The notes beneath the pieces were generated by a model. It saw only the letters and a list, made by a program, of their open reading frames with translations, searched no databases and was not told where the DNA came from. Positions 22,276 through 30,335 of a stretch of 34,612 nucleotides of DNA are shown piece after piece (the first letter of the stretch is position 1; each line of letters starts with the position of its first letter). This DNA is from JAZGDL01 sp036477795 (GTDB lineage: Bacteria; Planctomycetota; Phycisphaerae; UBA1845), in contig JAZGDL010000051.1 in the NCBI GenBank assembly GCA_036477795.1, forward strand, positions 1-34,612. The letters run 5' to 3'. The position numbers and the translations under genes were made by a program.

Positions 22276-22896
22276 ATGAGAAGTCGAGTGACCGTATTGC
22301 TGGCGGTTGCACGTAGTGCGATGGTGGTGTTTGCGGTCACGCTGCCGGCCCCGGCTGGTGACGAATCCGCGTACTCCTACGTCGGATCGAAGAAGTGCAA
22401 GAAATGCCACATCAAGGTACACAAGAGTTGGGCCAAGACCAAGATGGGCCAGGCCTTCGAAACGCTCAAACCCGGCCAGGCCAAGGAGAGCAAGGAGAAG
22501 TTCAAGCTTGACGTGGACAAGGACTACACCCAGGACGTGAAGTGCCTGAAGTGCCACACCGTCGGATTTGGCCATGAGGGCGGCTACGTGATTCCCAACC
22601 CCGACGACAAGAAATCCGTTCGGGCGGCCAAGAGGCGGGAGGGTGTCGGCTGCGAGTCCTGCCACGGTCCGGGCAGCGAGTACGTGAAGGTCTTCGACGA
22701 AATCATGAAGTCCAAGCGCAAGTACAAGGTGGAAGAGTTGTACGCCGTGGGCCTGCGCAAGATCGACGAGTCGACGTGCACGACCTGCCATAACGAAGAG
22801 AGCCCGACGATCAACCCGGGCGACGTCTTCGATTACGAGAAACGAAAGGACGAAGGGGTCCACGAGCATCAACCGCTCAAGCAGCGCGAAGGGTGA
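22276..22896 (+). CDS. Tetraheme c-type cytochrome (cytochrome c554-like)
   Basis: 206 aa with GAGGAG 6 nt before the ATG. A signal peptide (about 1-27, ending PAPAG) sends it across the membrane, where hemes are attached. There are four CxxCH heme sites: CKKCH (41-45), CLKCH (90-94), CESCH (126-130) and CTTCH (168-172). CESCHGPGSEYV and YVGSKKCKKCH are typical of the cytochrome c554/multiheme family, electron carriers of the periplasm. Its partners are not in the window. It is rich in Lys, as many periplasmic cytochromes are. No operon partner; the following gene is convergent. Confidence 0.9.
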   Translation: MRSRVTVLLAVARSAMVVFAVTLPAPAGDESAYSYVGSKKCKKCHIKVHKSWAKTKMGQAFETLKPGQAKESKEKFKLDVDKDYTQDVKCLKCHTVGFGHEGGYVIPNPDDKKSVRAAKRREGVGCESCHGPGSEYVKVFDEIMKSKRKYKVEELYAVGLRKIDESTCTTCHNEESPTINPGDVFDYEKRKDEGVHEHQPLKQREG

Positions 22897-22928
22897 AGAG
22901 TGACGGTAGGGTCCCCCGTCCTGGAGGT

Positions 22929-23047
22929 GTGGGACCGGCTTTCCAGCCGGTCAAATGACAGGCTGGAAAGCCAGTACCACAGATGGGCGCGAGAAAGGAT
23001 TCTCACACCAGCACGCCCCAAGCGCCAGCGCGGGGTCTGCCAACCCT
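22929..23047. repeat. Composite repeat block A-C-B
   Basis: Full A element (22929-22980: GTGGGACCGGCTTTCCAGCC then the GGCTGGAAAGCC half), single-hairpin C (22984-23013, GCGCGAGAAAGGATTCTCAC) and B (23014-23047, CGCCCCAAGCGCCAGCGCGG), end to end between the cytochrome and kinase genes. Confidence 0.8.
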
Positions 23048-23061
23048 TCAAGGGAAACGAA

Positions 23062-24312
23062 TCACCACGTGGGCATCACCACCAGGGCGAGGTTGCCCAG
23101 GAGCGACAGGGCCAGCAGTATAACCAAAATGAGGATGGCCAGGTGGGTCGCGGGGTCTTTCGGGACGATGCTGGGGTCCAGGTCCTCGGCGGTGGCGGTC
23201 GATACGGTGACGCCACTTTGGGCCAGGTTTTCCAGCACGTGGGGGTCGAACTTCTTTCTGGCCTGGAAGGGTGGGCCTCCTTCGGCGACAGACTCCATGT
23301 CCGCGATCAGATCCTTGGTGGTGGGATAACGGTCGTCGCGCTGTTTGGCGAGCATGGTCTCGATGATCTCGGCGATGCCGGATGAAAGTCCGGTGTTGAT
23401 GTGGTCGGGGGGGACCAGCTCTTCCTTGAGGTGCTTGTGCATGACCGCCGATGGCGTTGAGCCTTCAAAGGGCACCTTACCGGTCACCATGTGATACAGG
23501 GTGGCGCCGAGAGAGTAGACGTCCGCACGGAAGTCGATGTTGATCTCACCGCGGATCTGCTCCGGACTAATGTAGTAGGGTGTGCCGTAGGCCCGGCCTG
23601 CTTCTGCCTGGGCGGTCTTGTAATCGCTGATTTCGCGGGCCAGGCCCATATCAGCCAGCTTCACCTCGCCCTCCTTAGAGATCATGATGTTCTTGGGTTT
23701 GACGTCACGGTGGATGAAGCCGCGGGCGTGGGCATGATCCAGGGCCACGGCCGCTTGAAGAATGACCTTCAGGGCTTCCACCTCATCCATGAACTTCTTT
23801 TCCTGGAGCAGATCATATACCGTGGTGCCATCGATATATTCCATCACAAAGTAGTGATAGCCGCTTGATTCACCGACGTCGAAAGCCTGAACGATGTGAG
23901 GATGGTTAAGACGGGCGGCGGCGCGTCCCTCGCGATAGAACCGGTCGACGAACTCCTGGTTCTCGCTGAGCCGTTTGGGCAGCACCTTGATGGCCACGAT
24001 ACGGTCCAGGCTGAGCTGCCGGGCCTTGTACACGGTGGCCATGGCCCCCTGGCCCAGCTTGCTCATGATCTGAAAGCCCGGGATCTGCTGAGCGGGGCGA
24101 TACATGGAGTCGTCATCCATGGACCGGTTGAGACGCTTGATTTGTGAGCTGGTGAGGTAGCCCTCACGGACCAGCACGTCGGCCAGGCTGACCGCATCGC
24201 CGTTGTCCTGGAGTTCCTTCTGCCGCGCCTGGCAGAGCTCCAACTCGTCGGGAGTGACGAACCTGCTGTCTACAAGCTTGCGACCGAATTGGGAGTCTTC
24301 TTGTTCAGCCAT
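23062..24312 (-). CDS. Membrane-anchored Ser/Thr protein kinase
   Basis: 416 aa. Residues 1-70 form a small helical domain (FVTPDELELCQARQKEL ... GYLTSSQIKRL) of a kind found in front of signalling and secretion proteins. The Hanks-type kinase domain (80-345) has a Gly loop (GQGAMATVY), catalytic Lys109 in VAIKVLP, HRDVKPKN (201-208), DMG instead of DFG (221-223) and SPE (249-251). A single C-terminal membrane helix (390-413) places the kinase in the cytoplasm with almost nothing outside, so it lacks a sensor domain such as PASTA. It phosphorylates Ser/Thr residues on unknown proteins. It follows mnmE in the same direction after a 230-bp gap holding a possible promoter (extended -10 at 24526-24521) and an A repeat. 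Confidence 0.92.
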   Translation of the reverse strand: MAEQEDSQFGRKLVDSRFVTPDELELCQARQKELQDNGDAVSLADVLVREGYLTSSQIKRLNRSMDDDSMYRPAQQIPGFQIMSKLGQGAMATVYKARQLSLDRIVAIKVLPKRLSENQEFVDRFYREGRAAARLNHPHIVQAFDVGESSGYHYFVMEYIDGTTVYDLLQEKKFMDEVEALKVILQAAVALDHAHARGFIHRDVKPKNIMISKEGEVKLADMGLAREISDYKTAQAEAGRAYGTPYYISPEQIRGEINIDFRADVYSLGATLYHMVTGKVPFEGSTPSAVMHKHLKEELVPPDHINTGLSSGIAEIIETMLAKQRDDRYPTTKDLIADMESVAEGGPPFQARKKFDPHVLENLAQSGVTVSTATAEDLDPSIVPKDPATHLAILILVILLALSLLGNLALVVMPTW

Positions 24313-24347
24313 GCTCTATTCTTGAATCGGCGTAGGACGCGATCGTT

Positions 24348-24400
24348 GTGGGACTGGCTTTCCAGCCGGTCGAATGACAGGCGGGAAAGCCTGTCCCACA
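24348..24400. repeat. Repeat family A between mnmE and the kinase
   Basis: GTGGGACTGGCTTTCCAGCC and the half GACAGGCGGGAAAGCCTGTC, joined by CGAAT and bounded by GTGGGA/TCCCAC. Confidence 0.8.
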
Positions 24401-24520
24401 GACGGGCAACCGCACGCGCCCGCCTCTCCGAAGGGCGACACTGTAAACATGTCGCCCGGCGGCATCAAGCGTGAATCCGCTAGCCGGCGCGCTTCGAGTT
24501 CGTTTTCCAGCTCCACCCTG

Positions 24521-24529
24521 ATTATACCA
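24521..24529 (-). promoter_or_regulatory. Candidate extended -10 promoter for the kinase gene
   Basis: On the minus strand TGG-TATAAT (24529-24521) is a perfect extended -10 element, but the -35 region inside the end of mnmE is poor. It lies about 209 nt upstream of the kinase start. Confidence 0.4.
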
Positions 24530-24544
24530 TGCTTCTGAGAGCGT

Positions 24545-25732
24545 TCACCCCGAGAATTCCGTCGAGATTTCCTCAAAAAGGCCCCTTTGCATATCATCGG
24601 GCGAGGCGTCCGATAGCAGCCCGGACAACCGAATCCGCTGGCGCCGGCTGACGAGCGTAGCCAGGCCTGAATCCACGTCTGAAACCGCCAAGACGCCGAG
24701 CATGGCGTCGCTCAGGTCCCGCAGCCCCTGGCCGGTGAGCCCGGAAGTCGTGACCGAAGCATGGGCCTGGGCGGGCAGGTCCCGAGGGCTCCAGACCTGC
24801 CCAAGATCCGCCTTATTCACAGCTATGACCGATCGACGGGCGTCGATCATGGCGTACAGACGCTCAAAAAAAAGCCCCGGAAAATCAGTGGAGCCGTCCA
24901 CTACCACCACCTGGATGTCAGCATCACGTAGCTGACTGAGACTGCGGCGGATGGACTCGCGTTCCAGCGGGTCGGCGGTATCGCGAATGCCGGCGGTGTC
25001 AATGACACGCATGGGCACGCCGCCCAAGGCTACCTGTACGTCCACCCAATCCCGGGTCGTACCGGCCTTGTCAGAGACCAGACTTTGTGCGGCGCTGAAC
25101 AGGCGGTTGATGAGCGTGGATTTGCCCGCGTTGGTTGGCCCAACGAACACGGCTGTTGCACCGTCGAGGAGGTATTGCGCGGCGACGGAGCGATCGATCA
25201 AGTCAGCCAACATGGCCCGGCTGCGGGCGTGGTCGTCTCGACAGGTATCGGCGATCTCCTTCAGGACCGCCGGCAGGACAAGTCGCTGGCGGGCGAGAAA
25301 GCGCACGGCCCGCTTGGTCTTGGCGCCGGCAAGTGCGGCCAATACCTCAGCTTCGGCGACGGTTGCCTGAGGATCGCCGCCGGACGGGCTGGTGGTGACG
25401 CGGGCACCGGCTTGTTGCAGAAGCAGCAGCATCCGTTGAACGACTCGCAGGCCCGCGTGAACGTTGAAGTCCACGGTGTGCCCACCACGGTGGTCCGGGC
25501 GAACCGCAACGATGCCGTCGTCGATGGTCTCGTGGTCGTGCTGCGGGTCGACGAAGCAGCCGTAGACAAGCCCATCAGGCGGCCATGGGTTCGGGAACGG
25601 CCCGCGTTTGGGTACGAAGACCGATCGCAATACGGACAGCGCATCGGCCCCGCAAAGTCGAATCACCGCCACCGCGCCCATGCCGGCCGGTGTTAGGACT
25701 GATGCGGTCAAGCGGTTGGCGGATCGGATCAT
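24545..25732 (-). CDS. mnmE: MnmE-like tRNA-modification GTPase lacking the C-terminal Cys motif
   Basis: 395 aa, shorter than the usual ~450. The N-terminal folate-binding-type domain begins TASVLTPAGMGAVAVIRLCG, as in MnmE. The inserted G domain has GPTNAGKS (198-205), GTTRD (224-228), DTAG (245-248) and NKAD (306-309). MnmE with MnmG makes the cmnm5/nm5 modification of wobble uridine in certain tRNAs and needs a Cys in a terminal FCIGK. Here the protein ends GLFEEISTEFSG and lacks this motif; I checked the DNA just past the stop and no other frame supplies it. The protein may therefore be a divergent or repurposed paralog. The start ATGA overlaps the coaX stop by 4 nt, so it is coupled to coaX. 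Confidence 0.82.
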   Translation of the reverse strand: MIRSANRLTASVLTPAGMGAVAVIRLCGADALSVLRSVFVPKRGPFPNPWPPDGLVYGCFVDPQHDHETIDDGIVAVRPDHRGGHTVDFNVHAGLRVVQRMLLLLQQAGARVTTSPSGGDPQATVAEAEVLAALAGAKTKRAVRFLARQRLVLPAVLKEIADTCRDDHARSRAMLADLIDRSVAAQYLLDGATAVFVGPTNAGKSTLINRLFSAAQSLVSDKAGTTRDWVDVQVALGGVPMRVIDTAGIRDTADPLERESIRRSLSQLRDADIQVVVVDGSTDFPGLFFERLYAMIDARRSVIAVNKADLGQVWSPRDLPAQAHASVTTSGLTGQGLRDLSDAMLGVLAVSDVDSGLATLVSRRQRIRLSGLLSDASPDDMQRGLFEEISTEFSG

Positions 25733-26541
25733 AAGGTGACGGCGTTATCGAGTCGTCGATTGTAGGCCAGCCCGATGCCGATCAGGCAAAGATTGGGGAC
25801 GACGGCGTCAAAGATGTTGCACTCCGCAGAGAGGAGTTCGGCGTCGCCGCCGGTGGCGATGACGTCAGGCCATCGATTGAGGTGGGTGGCGTAGGCTTCG
25901 ACGATGCCGCGCACCGCGCCCGCGGTGCCGTAGTAGATGCCGCTGCAAATGGCGTTGACGGTGTTGCTGCCGATGATCTCCGGGGGCGCGATAGGGGTGA
26001 CCTGGGGTAGAACCGCGGTCTGCCGGTGTAAGGCGGCGGCCTGCATTTTGAGACCGGGGTAAATGGCTCCACCGATCAACGCACCGTCGTCGTCGACGAC
26101 GTCTATGGTGATGGCGGTCCCGCAGTCGACCACGACGCATGCGCGTTTGTTCCCCTCAAAGGCGGCGGCGGCGTTGCACACGCGGTCGACGCCGACGGTT
26201 TCGGGGGCTTCGACGGTGATCTCGATGGGCAGGGGGATTTGGCGGCCGACGACCAGCGGCTCGATCATCAACTGCTGCTCGATCCAGCGGGTCATACGTT
26301 CCAGTGTGTCGGGGACCACGGAGGCCACCGCTACGCCGGGCAGAAATCCCTTTGTCGAGGCAGCGGCCAGAGCCTTCAGGGCGGCCTTGACCTTGTCGGT
26401 CCGGTCGTGAGGAAACGATCGAACCCGCTGCACCTTCGCTTCGGACCATATTCCCAGCGCAACGGTTGAGTTACCGATGTCCAACAGGGCGATGCCGTCG
26501 TGCCGGGGCGCTGGATCAGGTTCTTTCCTGGCGGCGATCAC
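25729..26541 (-). CDS. coaX: Type III pantothenate kinase
   Basis: CoaX phosphorylates pantothenate, the first step of coenzyme A synthesis, in the cytoplasm. Signatures: DIGNSTVALGIW (about 21-32), the GVDR motif (117-120), VVDCGTAITIDVV (137-149), GGAIYPGLKMQAAAL (157-171) and ATGGDAEL near the C-terminus. The proposed start is GTG 26541, which gives 270 aa and a GTGA overlap with the obg stop, matching the ATGA overlap at the next junction; an upstream ATG (26625) would add 28 non-family residues and overlap obg by 88 nt. The gene lies in the rpmA-obg-coaX-mnmE series and is probably co-transcribed. Confidence 0.92.
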   Translation of the reverse strand: MIAARKEPDPAPRHDGIALLDIGNSTVALGIWSEAKVQRVRSFPHDRTDKVKAALKALAAASTKGFLPGVAVASVVPDTLERMTRWIEQQLMIEPLVVGRQIPLPIEITVEAPETVGVDRVCNAAAAFEGNKRACVVVDCGTAITIDVVDDDGALIGGAIYPGLKMQAAALHRQTAVLPQVTPIAPPEIIGSNTVNAICSGIYYGTAGAVRGIVEAYATHLNRWPDVIATGGDAELLSAECNIFDAVVPNLCLIGIGLAYNRRLDNAVTL

Positions 26542-27593
26542 GAGCCGGTCCTCAACGGTGGAGGAAGGCGTCTGGGCAGGGCTGGTTCCGGCACTTCGGT
26601 TTTTTCGGCGGTGACCAGTTGCCACATGCGTTCGGTCAATTCGTCCAAGCCGGCGCGGGTGGCGGCGCTTATGCCCAACACCTCTTTGTCCAACCCTTGA
26701 CGCACCCTGGCCAGGGCATGCCCTTCATGGTCGAGATCCATCTTGTTGGCGACGATCAACTCGCACTTGCCGGCCAGCGACTCGCTGAACTTGGCCAGCT
26801 CGCCGCGAACGATGTGGTAGGCCTCCACCGGGCTGGGGCTGCCGTCGGCAGGGGCGACGTCGATGAGGTGAACGATGACGCGGGTACGTTCTATGTGCCG
26901 CAGAAAGGCGTCTCCGAGGCCGGAGCCCTCGTGGGCCCCTTCGATCAATCCGGGGATGTCGGCCAGCACCAAGCGGCGGTAGCCGGTGAGTTCGGCGATG
27001 CCCAGTTGTGGTTTGAGGGTGGTGAAGGGGTAGGGAGCGATCTTTGGGGTGGCTTTGGAAAGGGCGGAGAGCAGCGTGCTCTTGCCGGAGTTGGGTAGTC
27101 CGACGAATCCGATATCAGCGATCAGTTTCAGTTCCAGCCGAACCCGGCGCTGCTCACCGGGCTGACCGGGCTCGGCTTCGGTGGGGGTCTGGTGGGTGGG
27201 GGTGGCGTAGGACTTGTTGCCGCGACCGCCGGCGCCGCCGGCGGCCAGGCAGACCCGCTCACCGATTTCGGTGAGGTCTTTGAGCAGCGCGCCGCTGTCG
27301 CGGTCGTAGATGAGCGTTCCGGGGGGCAGTTGGACGACCAGGTCCTCTCCGCTGCGCCCGGCACGTTGGTTTCCCTCGCCCGGCCGCCCATTTTCAGCGA
27401 TCCAATGATGCCGCCCGGCGAAGTCCAGCAGGGTATCGATACCAGCGGTGGCCTCCGCATAGACCGAGCCGCCGCGACCACCAGTGCCGCCCGAGGGCCC
27501 TCCCTTGGGGCGAAAGCGCTCCCGCGTAAAGGCGACACAGCCGTTGCCGCCGTTGCCGCCGCGCAGATAGATTTCAGCTTCGTCGACAAACAT
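26538..27593 (-). CDS. obg: Obg-family ribosome-assembly GTPase
   Basis: 351 aa, full family length. The Obg fold comes first (MFVDEAEIYLRGGNGGNGC, FRPKGGPSGGTGGRGG), then the GTPase domain with GLPNSGKS (165-172), PYPFTTL switch I, DIPGLIEGA (212-220) and NKMD (283-286), and a short C-terminal tail (PRRLPPPLRTGS). Obg proteins bind the 50S subunit late in assembly and link ribosome maturation to GTP/ppGpp level. It follows rpmA, a common arrangement. No Shine-Dalgarno sequence is visible: repeat E fills the 68-bp gap just upstream of its ATG, so its translation signals are unusual. The stop overlaps coaX. Confidence 0.95.
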   Translation of the reverse strand: MFVDEAEIYLRGGNGGNGCVAFTRERFRPKGGPSGGTGGRGGSVYAEATAGIDTLLDFAGRHHWIAENGRPGEGNQRAGRSGEDLVVQLPPGTLIYDRDSGALLKDLTEIGERVCLAAGGAGGRGNKSYATPTHQTPTEAEPGQPGEQRRVRLELKLIADIGFVGLPNSGKSTLLSALSKATPKIAPYPFTTLKPQLGIAELTGYRRLVLADIPGLIEGAHEGSGLGDAFLRHIERTRVIVHLIDVAPADGSPSPVEAYHIVRGELAKFSESLAGKCELIVANKMDLDHEGHALARVRQGLDKEVLGISAATRAGLDELTERMWQLVTAEKTEVPEPALPRRLPPPLRTGS

Positions 27594-27597
27594 GACA

Positions 27598-27673
27598 AAA
27601 AGGTTGAAGGTTGAAGGTTAAAGGTTGAAGGTTCCCAGGACCGACTTTCAACCTTCAACCTTCAACCTTCTTT
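27598..27673. repeat. Heptamer repeat family E, copy 3, between rpmA and obg
   Basis: AAGGTTGAAGGTTGAAGG and AAAGGTTGAAGG units, a short centre, then the inverted TTTCAACCTTCAACCTTC. The repeat reaches into rpmA and supplies its last codons and stop (GGT TGA). Confidence 0.85.
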
Positions 27674-27910
27674 CCGCGACGTGACGTGTACGCGGCGCCC
27701 TTGGAATGAAACGATGCCGTCGGTCAAGGCGAACAGGGTGTCATCCCGTCCGCGACCGACGTTATGCCCGGGCTTGAAGGGGGTGCCGCATTGACGCAGG
27801 ATGATCGTTCCCGTCGTGACTGATTGGCCGCCGTAGCGCTTGACGCCACGGAACTGCGGGTTGCTGTCACGGCCGTTACGCGTCGATCCTTGTCCTTTCT
27901 TGTGTGCCAT
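27662..27910 (-). CDS. rpmA: 50S ribosomal protein L27
   Basis: 82 aa: MAHKKGQGSTRNGRDSNPQF, then KRYGGQSVTTGTIILRQCGT, KPGHNVGRGRDDTLFAL and VSFQGRR are textbook L27. It lies near the peptidyl-transferase centre of the 50S subunit. The start has GGAG about 9 nt upstream. The final residues (SRKEG) and the stop are formed by heptamer repeat E. The L21 gene (rplU), its usual upstream partner, is absent; a secreted unknown lies there instead. Obg follows in the same direction. Confidence 0.97.
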   Translation of the reverse strand: MAHKKGQGSTRNGRDSNPQFRGVKRYGGQSVTTGTIILRQCGTPFKPGHNVGRGRDDTLFALTDGIVSFQGRRVHVTSRKEG

Positions 27911-27926
27911 TGGGGTATTCTCCGGT

Positions 27927-27956
27927 CCGAGCCGCGGGATTCATCCCGCGGCTCGG
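27927..27956. repeat. Repeat family I: 30-bp palindrome upstream of rpmA
   Basis: CCGAGCCGCGGGA and TCCCGCGGCTCGG around TTCA, a perfect 13-bp stem. It fills most of the 52-bp gap between the 214-aa gene and rpmA and has no T-run. It would form a stable hairpin in a shared transcript. Confidence 0.8.
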
Positions 27957-27962
27957 GTATGA

Positions 27963-28607
27963 CTAACGCATAACCCATTCCTGTCTGGTGCGAACCGGTA
28001 ACGCCGACAATCGGGTCCTGGCGTCACCGGGTAGATCATACTCGATCGCCAACGTTTTGCGAAGGAAAAAAAACTGCGGATTCCGATTCGATGGGGGCTG
28101 ATGACGGTCGTAGGTCAGGTTGGGCACTTTGACCACTTCTCCGGACAGGCCGCCGACGAATAGGGTGAATCGGTTGACCTGGGATTCGAACTCGGAGAAG
28201 ACGATGATGGAGGTGCGGGCGTTGTCTTGGCCCTGGTTCAGCGGCCCGTACATCTTCATGGGATCAAAGCTGAAGGGAAAGGCCTTCTTGTGCCGGGCCC
28301 TGATGGCGTCGTACACGGCCGGATTGATGCCGTAGCCGCACTCGATGACCTCCAGCTTGTCGGTCACCACGTGAAAGGTCGGATAGAAGCCGACCTCACG
28401 ATCGGTTTCGTTGGTGATGGTGTAAAGGGTGTACCAGTAGGTGGTCGGTCGATCGTCACCGAGCAGGGTGAGCGTAATGCGCTGGGGGTCGTGGTAGTCG
28501 AAATTCAACTCCCAACTGGAGGGGGCGATGGCCGGCTGCGGCGCCGCCCAGACCAAACCCGCGGTGAGCCCAGCGGATAAGATGGAAAGAAGCAAGATCA
28601 AGCGCAT
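27963..28607 (-). CDS. Secreted protein of unknown function
   Basis: 214 aa. A short signal peptide (MRLILLLSILSAGLTAGLVWA) is followed by an all-beta-looking region: LNFDYHDPQRITLTLLGDD, TYWYTLYTITNETDREVGFY and TFHVVTDKLEVIECGYG, which resembles an Ig-like or DUF-type exported domain. NRFTLFVGGLSGEVVKVPNL and FFFLRKTLAIEYDLPGD follow. There is no enzyme motif or membrane anchor. I do not recognise the family. It lies upstream of rpmA in the same direction; the link may be only positional. No clear ribosome binding site. Confidence 0.65.
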   Translation of the reverse strand: MRLILLLSILSAGLTAGLVWAAPQPAIAPSSWELNFDYHDPQRITLTLLGDDRPTTYWYTLYTITNETDREVGFYPTFHVVTDKLEVIECGYGINPAVYDAIRARHKKAFPFSFDPMKMYGPLNQGQDNARTSIIVFSEFESQVNRFTLFVGGLSGEVVKVPNLTYDRHQPPSNRNPQFFFLRKTLAIEYDLPGDARTRLSALPVRTRQEWVMR

Positions 28608-28924
28608 GTGTTCATACTAAATGACCGTGCCCAAACGTGCAACTCCGATCAGAGCCCGGAGCGCAAGCGACGGGATCGCAGACCCCGCGCTGGCGCTTGG
28701 AGCTCGGATAACGGCTCTGCTGGTGCGAGAATCCTTTCTCGCACCCCGGTTGCCGGGAACCCCTTCGTACGCTTGTCCAGCCTTCCATCCGGCGACACGA
28801 GTAGGCCGGGACCGAGAAGGGATTCTCGGTCCAGCGGTGGCGCAAGCGACGGGTTCGCAGACCCCGCGCTGGCGCTTGGGGCTCGGATAACGGCCGTGTC
28901 AACCTCAACGCCTGCAGCGATCCA
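28608..28924. other. Intergenic region composed almost wholly of repeats B and C
   Basis: Left B element about 28636-28712 (AGAGCCCGGAGCGCAAGCGA ... CCCCGCGCTGGCGCTTGG), full C element 28719-28835 with both hairpins, then a second B (about 28842-28890). The remaining ~35 bp end at the radical SAM stop. No gene. Confidence 0.7.
28719..28835. repeat. Repeat family C, full intergenic copy
   Basis: GGTGCGAGAATCCTTTCTCG and the right hairpin GGACCGAGAAGGGATTCTCG with GCTGG/CCAGC ends, as in the copies inside the heparinase and membrane-protein genes, but with a longer centre. Confidence 0.85.
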
Positions 28925-30316
28925 CTACCAGCGCGACCAGAGCATCGCGGGCAAGGCTACGCGCATGGTCTTGATGCGGCTGAAGAAGTTCTCGTAGGGG
29001 TGGCGGATGCACTTCATGGCCCAGCGCGGCGATAAGTAGAACTCGCGGTAGGCCCGCTTGGCGGCTGCGCGAATCTCGGCGTTGGAGAACTCCGGATAGT
29101 CCGGCTCACCCTCAGCGTTCAGCCAGCCGTTGGCTACGCAGGTTGCGTGAAACGGCGTGCCTTGCAGCACGTTGGCCAACTGGAACTGCGCGGTGTGGGG
29201 GTTGAGCCGCTTGGCCCAGCGAATGGTTCGCTCGGCGGTCTCCGCGGTCTCGCCGGGAAAGCCGATGGCGAAATCGCCGTGAATGCGCAGGCCGGCGCGC
29301 TTGGCGTCGCGAGTGAACTGCTCCATGACCTTGAGGCTCACGCCCTTGCGGATGTTCTTGAGGATTTGCGGGTCGCCGGACTCATATCCAACGTGCAGAT
29401 TCCGGCAGTTGGCTCGCTTCATGGCCTTCATCGTTTCGTAGCTCAGATTGCTGCGGGCGTAGCAGGACCAGGAGATTCTGATCCGGCGCTGGATCTTCAG
29501 CCGGGACATCTCCAGAGCCCGATGGTCGGTGACCATGTCGTCTTGAATCATGATCGAACGCACTTGGGGCATGTCGCGCTCGATGTAGGCAAACTCTTCG
29601 ATGAGATTCTCGGTGCTGCGCAAGTTGTACGTCTTGCCGGTGACATGGGTGTGGACCCACAGGCAGAAGGTGCATTGGCCCCACTTGCAGCCCCGGCCGC
29701 TCATGAGGTCCACAAACGGATGGTATTCCGAAATCGTTTTATAGTCGTACAGATTGAGCTGCTTGTTGAAGAACCGGCTGACGAAAGGGAACTCGTCCAA
29801 CTGCGTGGCGGTAAGGTAAGGACGCTGTTGGTTCCTGATGATCCTGTCGCCCTCACGCCACAGCAGATTCCTGATCTGCGACGGCTCGCAGCCGCCCGCC
29901 AACTCCTCCAGCGGGCATTCAAACTCGCTGTGGATGCCGTAATGAACGGCGCGGGACCGCCCGAGTGTGTCCTCTGGACTGGCGGAGTAGTAAGGCCCCA
30001 CCAGCACCGTGGTGCAGCCGATCTTTTCAGTGAGCCGGTCGGCTATTTCGACGTCGTTGTCGCGACTCTGCTGGCCGGTGTAGACCACCAGCATGTCCGG
30101 GTGCCATTCGGTGACCACCCGTTCCGTGGCCTGGTGGTCGAGGTACGCCGACGGCGCATCGACCAGCTTAACCTGGTGCCCGCACCTCTCCAGCCAGGCA
30201 CCGGCATAGCCCAGCCAGATCGGATACCACTGCGTACCAGACAGCGATACGAAGTCGCAGCGAGCGTTGCGCATGTAATCCGCCAGGTAGGGCGGCGACA
30301 ACAGCAGGATTCTCAT
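28925..30316 (-). CDS. B12-binding-type radical SAM protein
   Basis: 463 aa from ATG 30316, with AGGGA 9 nt upstream; an earlier ATG (30346) overlaps the glycosyltransferase stop. The N-terminal third (MRILLLSPPYLADYMRNA ... YPIWLGYAGAWLERCGHQV ... LVVYTGQQS) looks like a cobalamin-binding Rossmann domain, but I see no DxHxxG motif. The radical SAM site is GCKWGQCTFC, Cys210-x4-Cys215-x2-Cys218, rather than Cx3Cx2C. HVGYESGDPQILKNIRKG and GDFAIGFPGETAET are typical of the radical SAM barrel. It probably catalyses a radical methylation or cyclisation on an unknown substrate. It follows a glycosyltransferase, so a lipid or glycan substrate is possible. A related, interrupted gene lies at the right end of the window. 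Confidence 0.85.
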   Translation of the reverse strand: MRILLLSPPYLADYMRNARCDFVSLSGTQWYPIWLGYAGAWLERCGHQVKLVDAPSAYLDHQATERVVTEWHPDMLVVYTGQQSRDNDVEIADRLTEKIGCTTVLVGPYYSASPEDTLGRSRAVHYGIHSEFECPLEELAGGCEPSQIRNLLWREGDRIIRNQQRPYLTATQLDEFPFVSRFFNKQLNLYDYKTISEYHPFVDLMSGRGCKWGQCTFCLWVHTHVTGKTYNLRSTENLIEEFAYIERDMPQVRSIMIQDDMVTDHRALEMSRLKIQRRIRISWSCYARSNLSYETMKAMKRANCRNLHVGYESGDPQILKNIRKGVSLKVMEQFTRDAKRAGLRIHGDFAIGFPGETAETAERTIRWAKRLNPHTAQFQLANVLQGTPFHATCVANGWLNAEGEPDYPEFSNAEIRAAAKRAYREFYLSPRWAMKCIRHPYENFFSRIKTMRVALPAMLWSRW

Positions 30317-30335
30317 CGCCAATGTCCCTCTACGT

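Noticed and set aside
24316..24516. Minus-strand frame (GTG 24516, about 66 codons) between mnmE and the kinase, starting VELENELEARRLADSRL
   Set aside because: The first half looks somewhat protein-like, but there is no ribosome binding site at workable spacing, the GTG almost coincides with the expected transcription start of the extended -10, and the second half is repeat A.
27927..27956. Strong hairpin upstream of rpmA considered as a terminator
   Set aside because: No T-run on either strand, and a shorter relative of the palindrome lies at 14854-14871, so it is a dispersed repeat.
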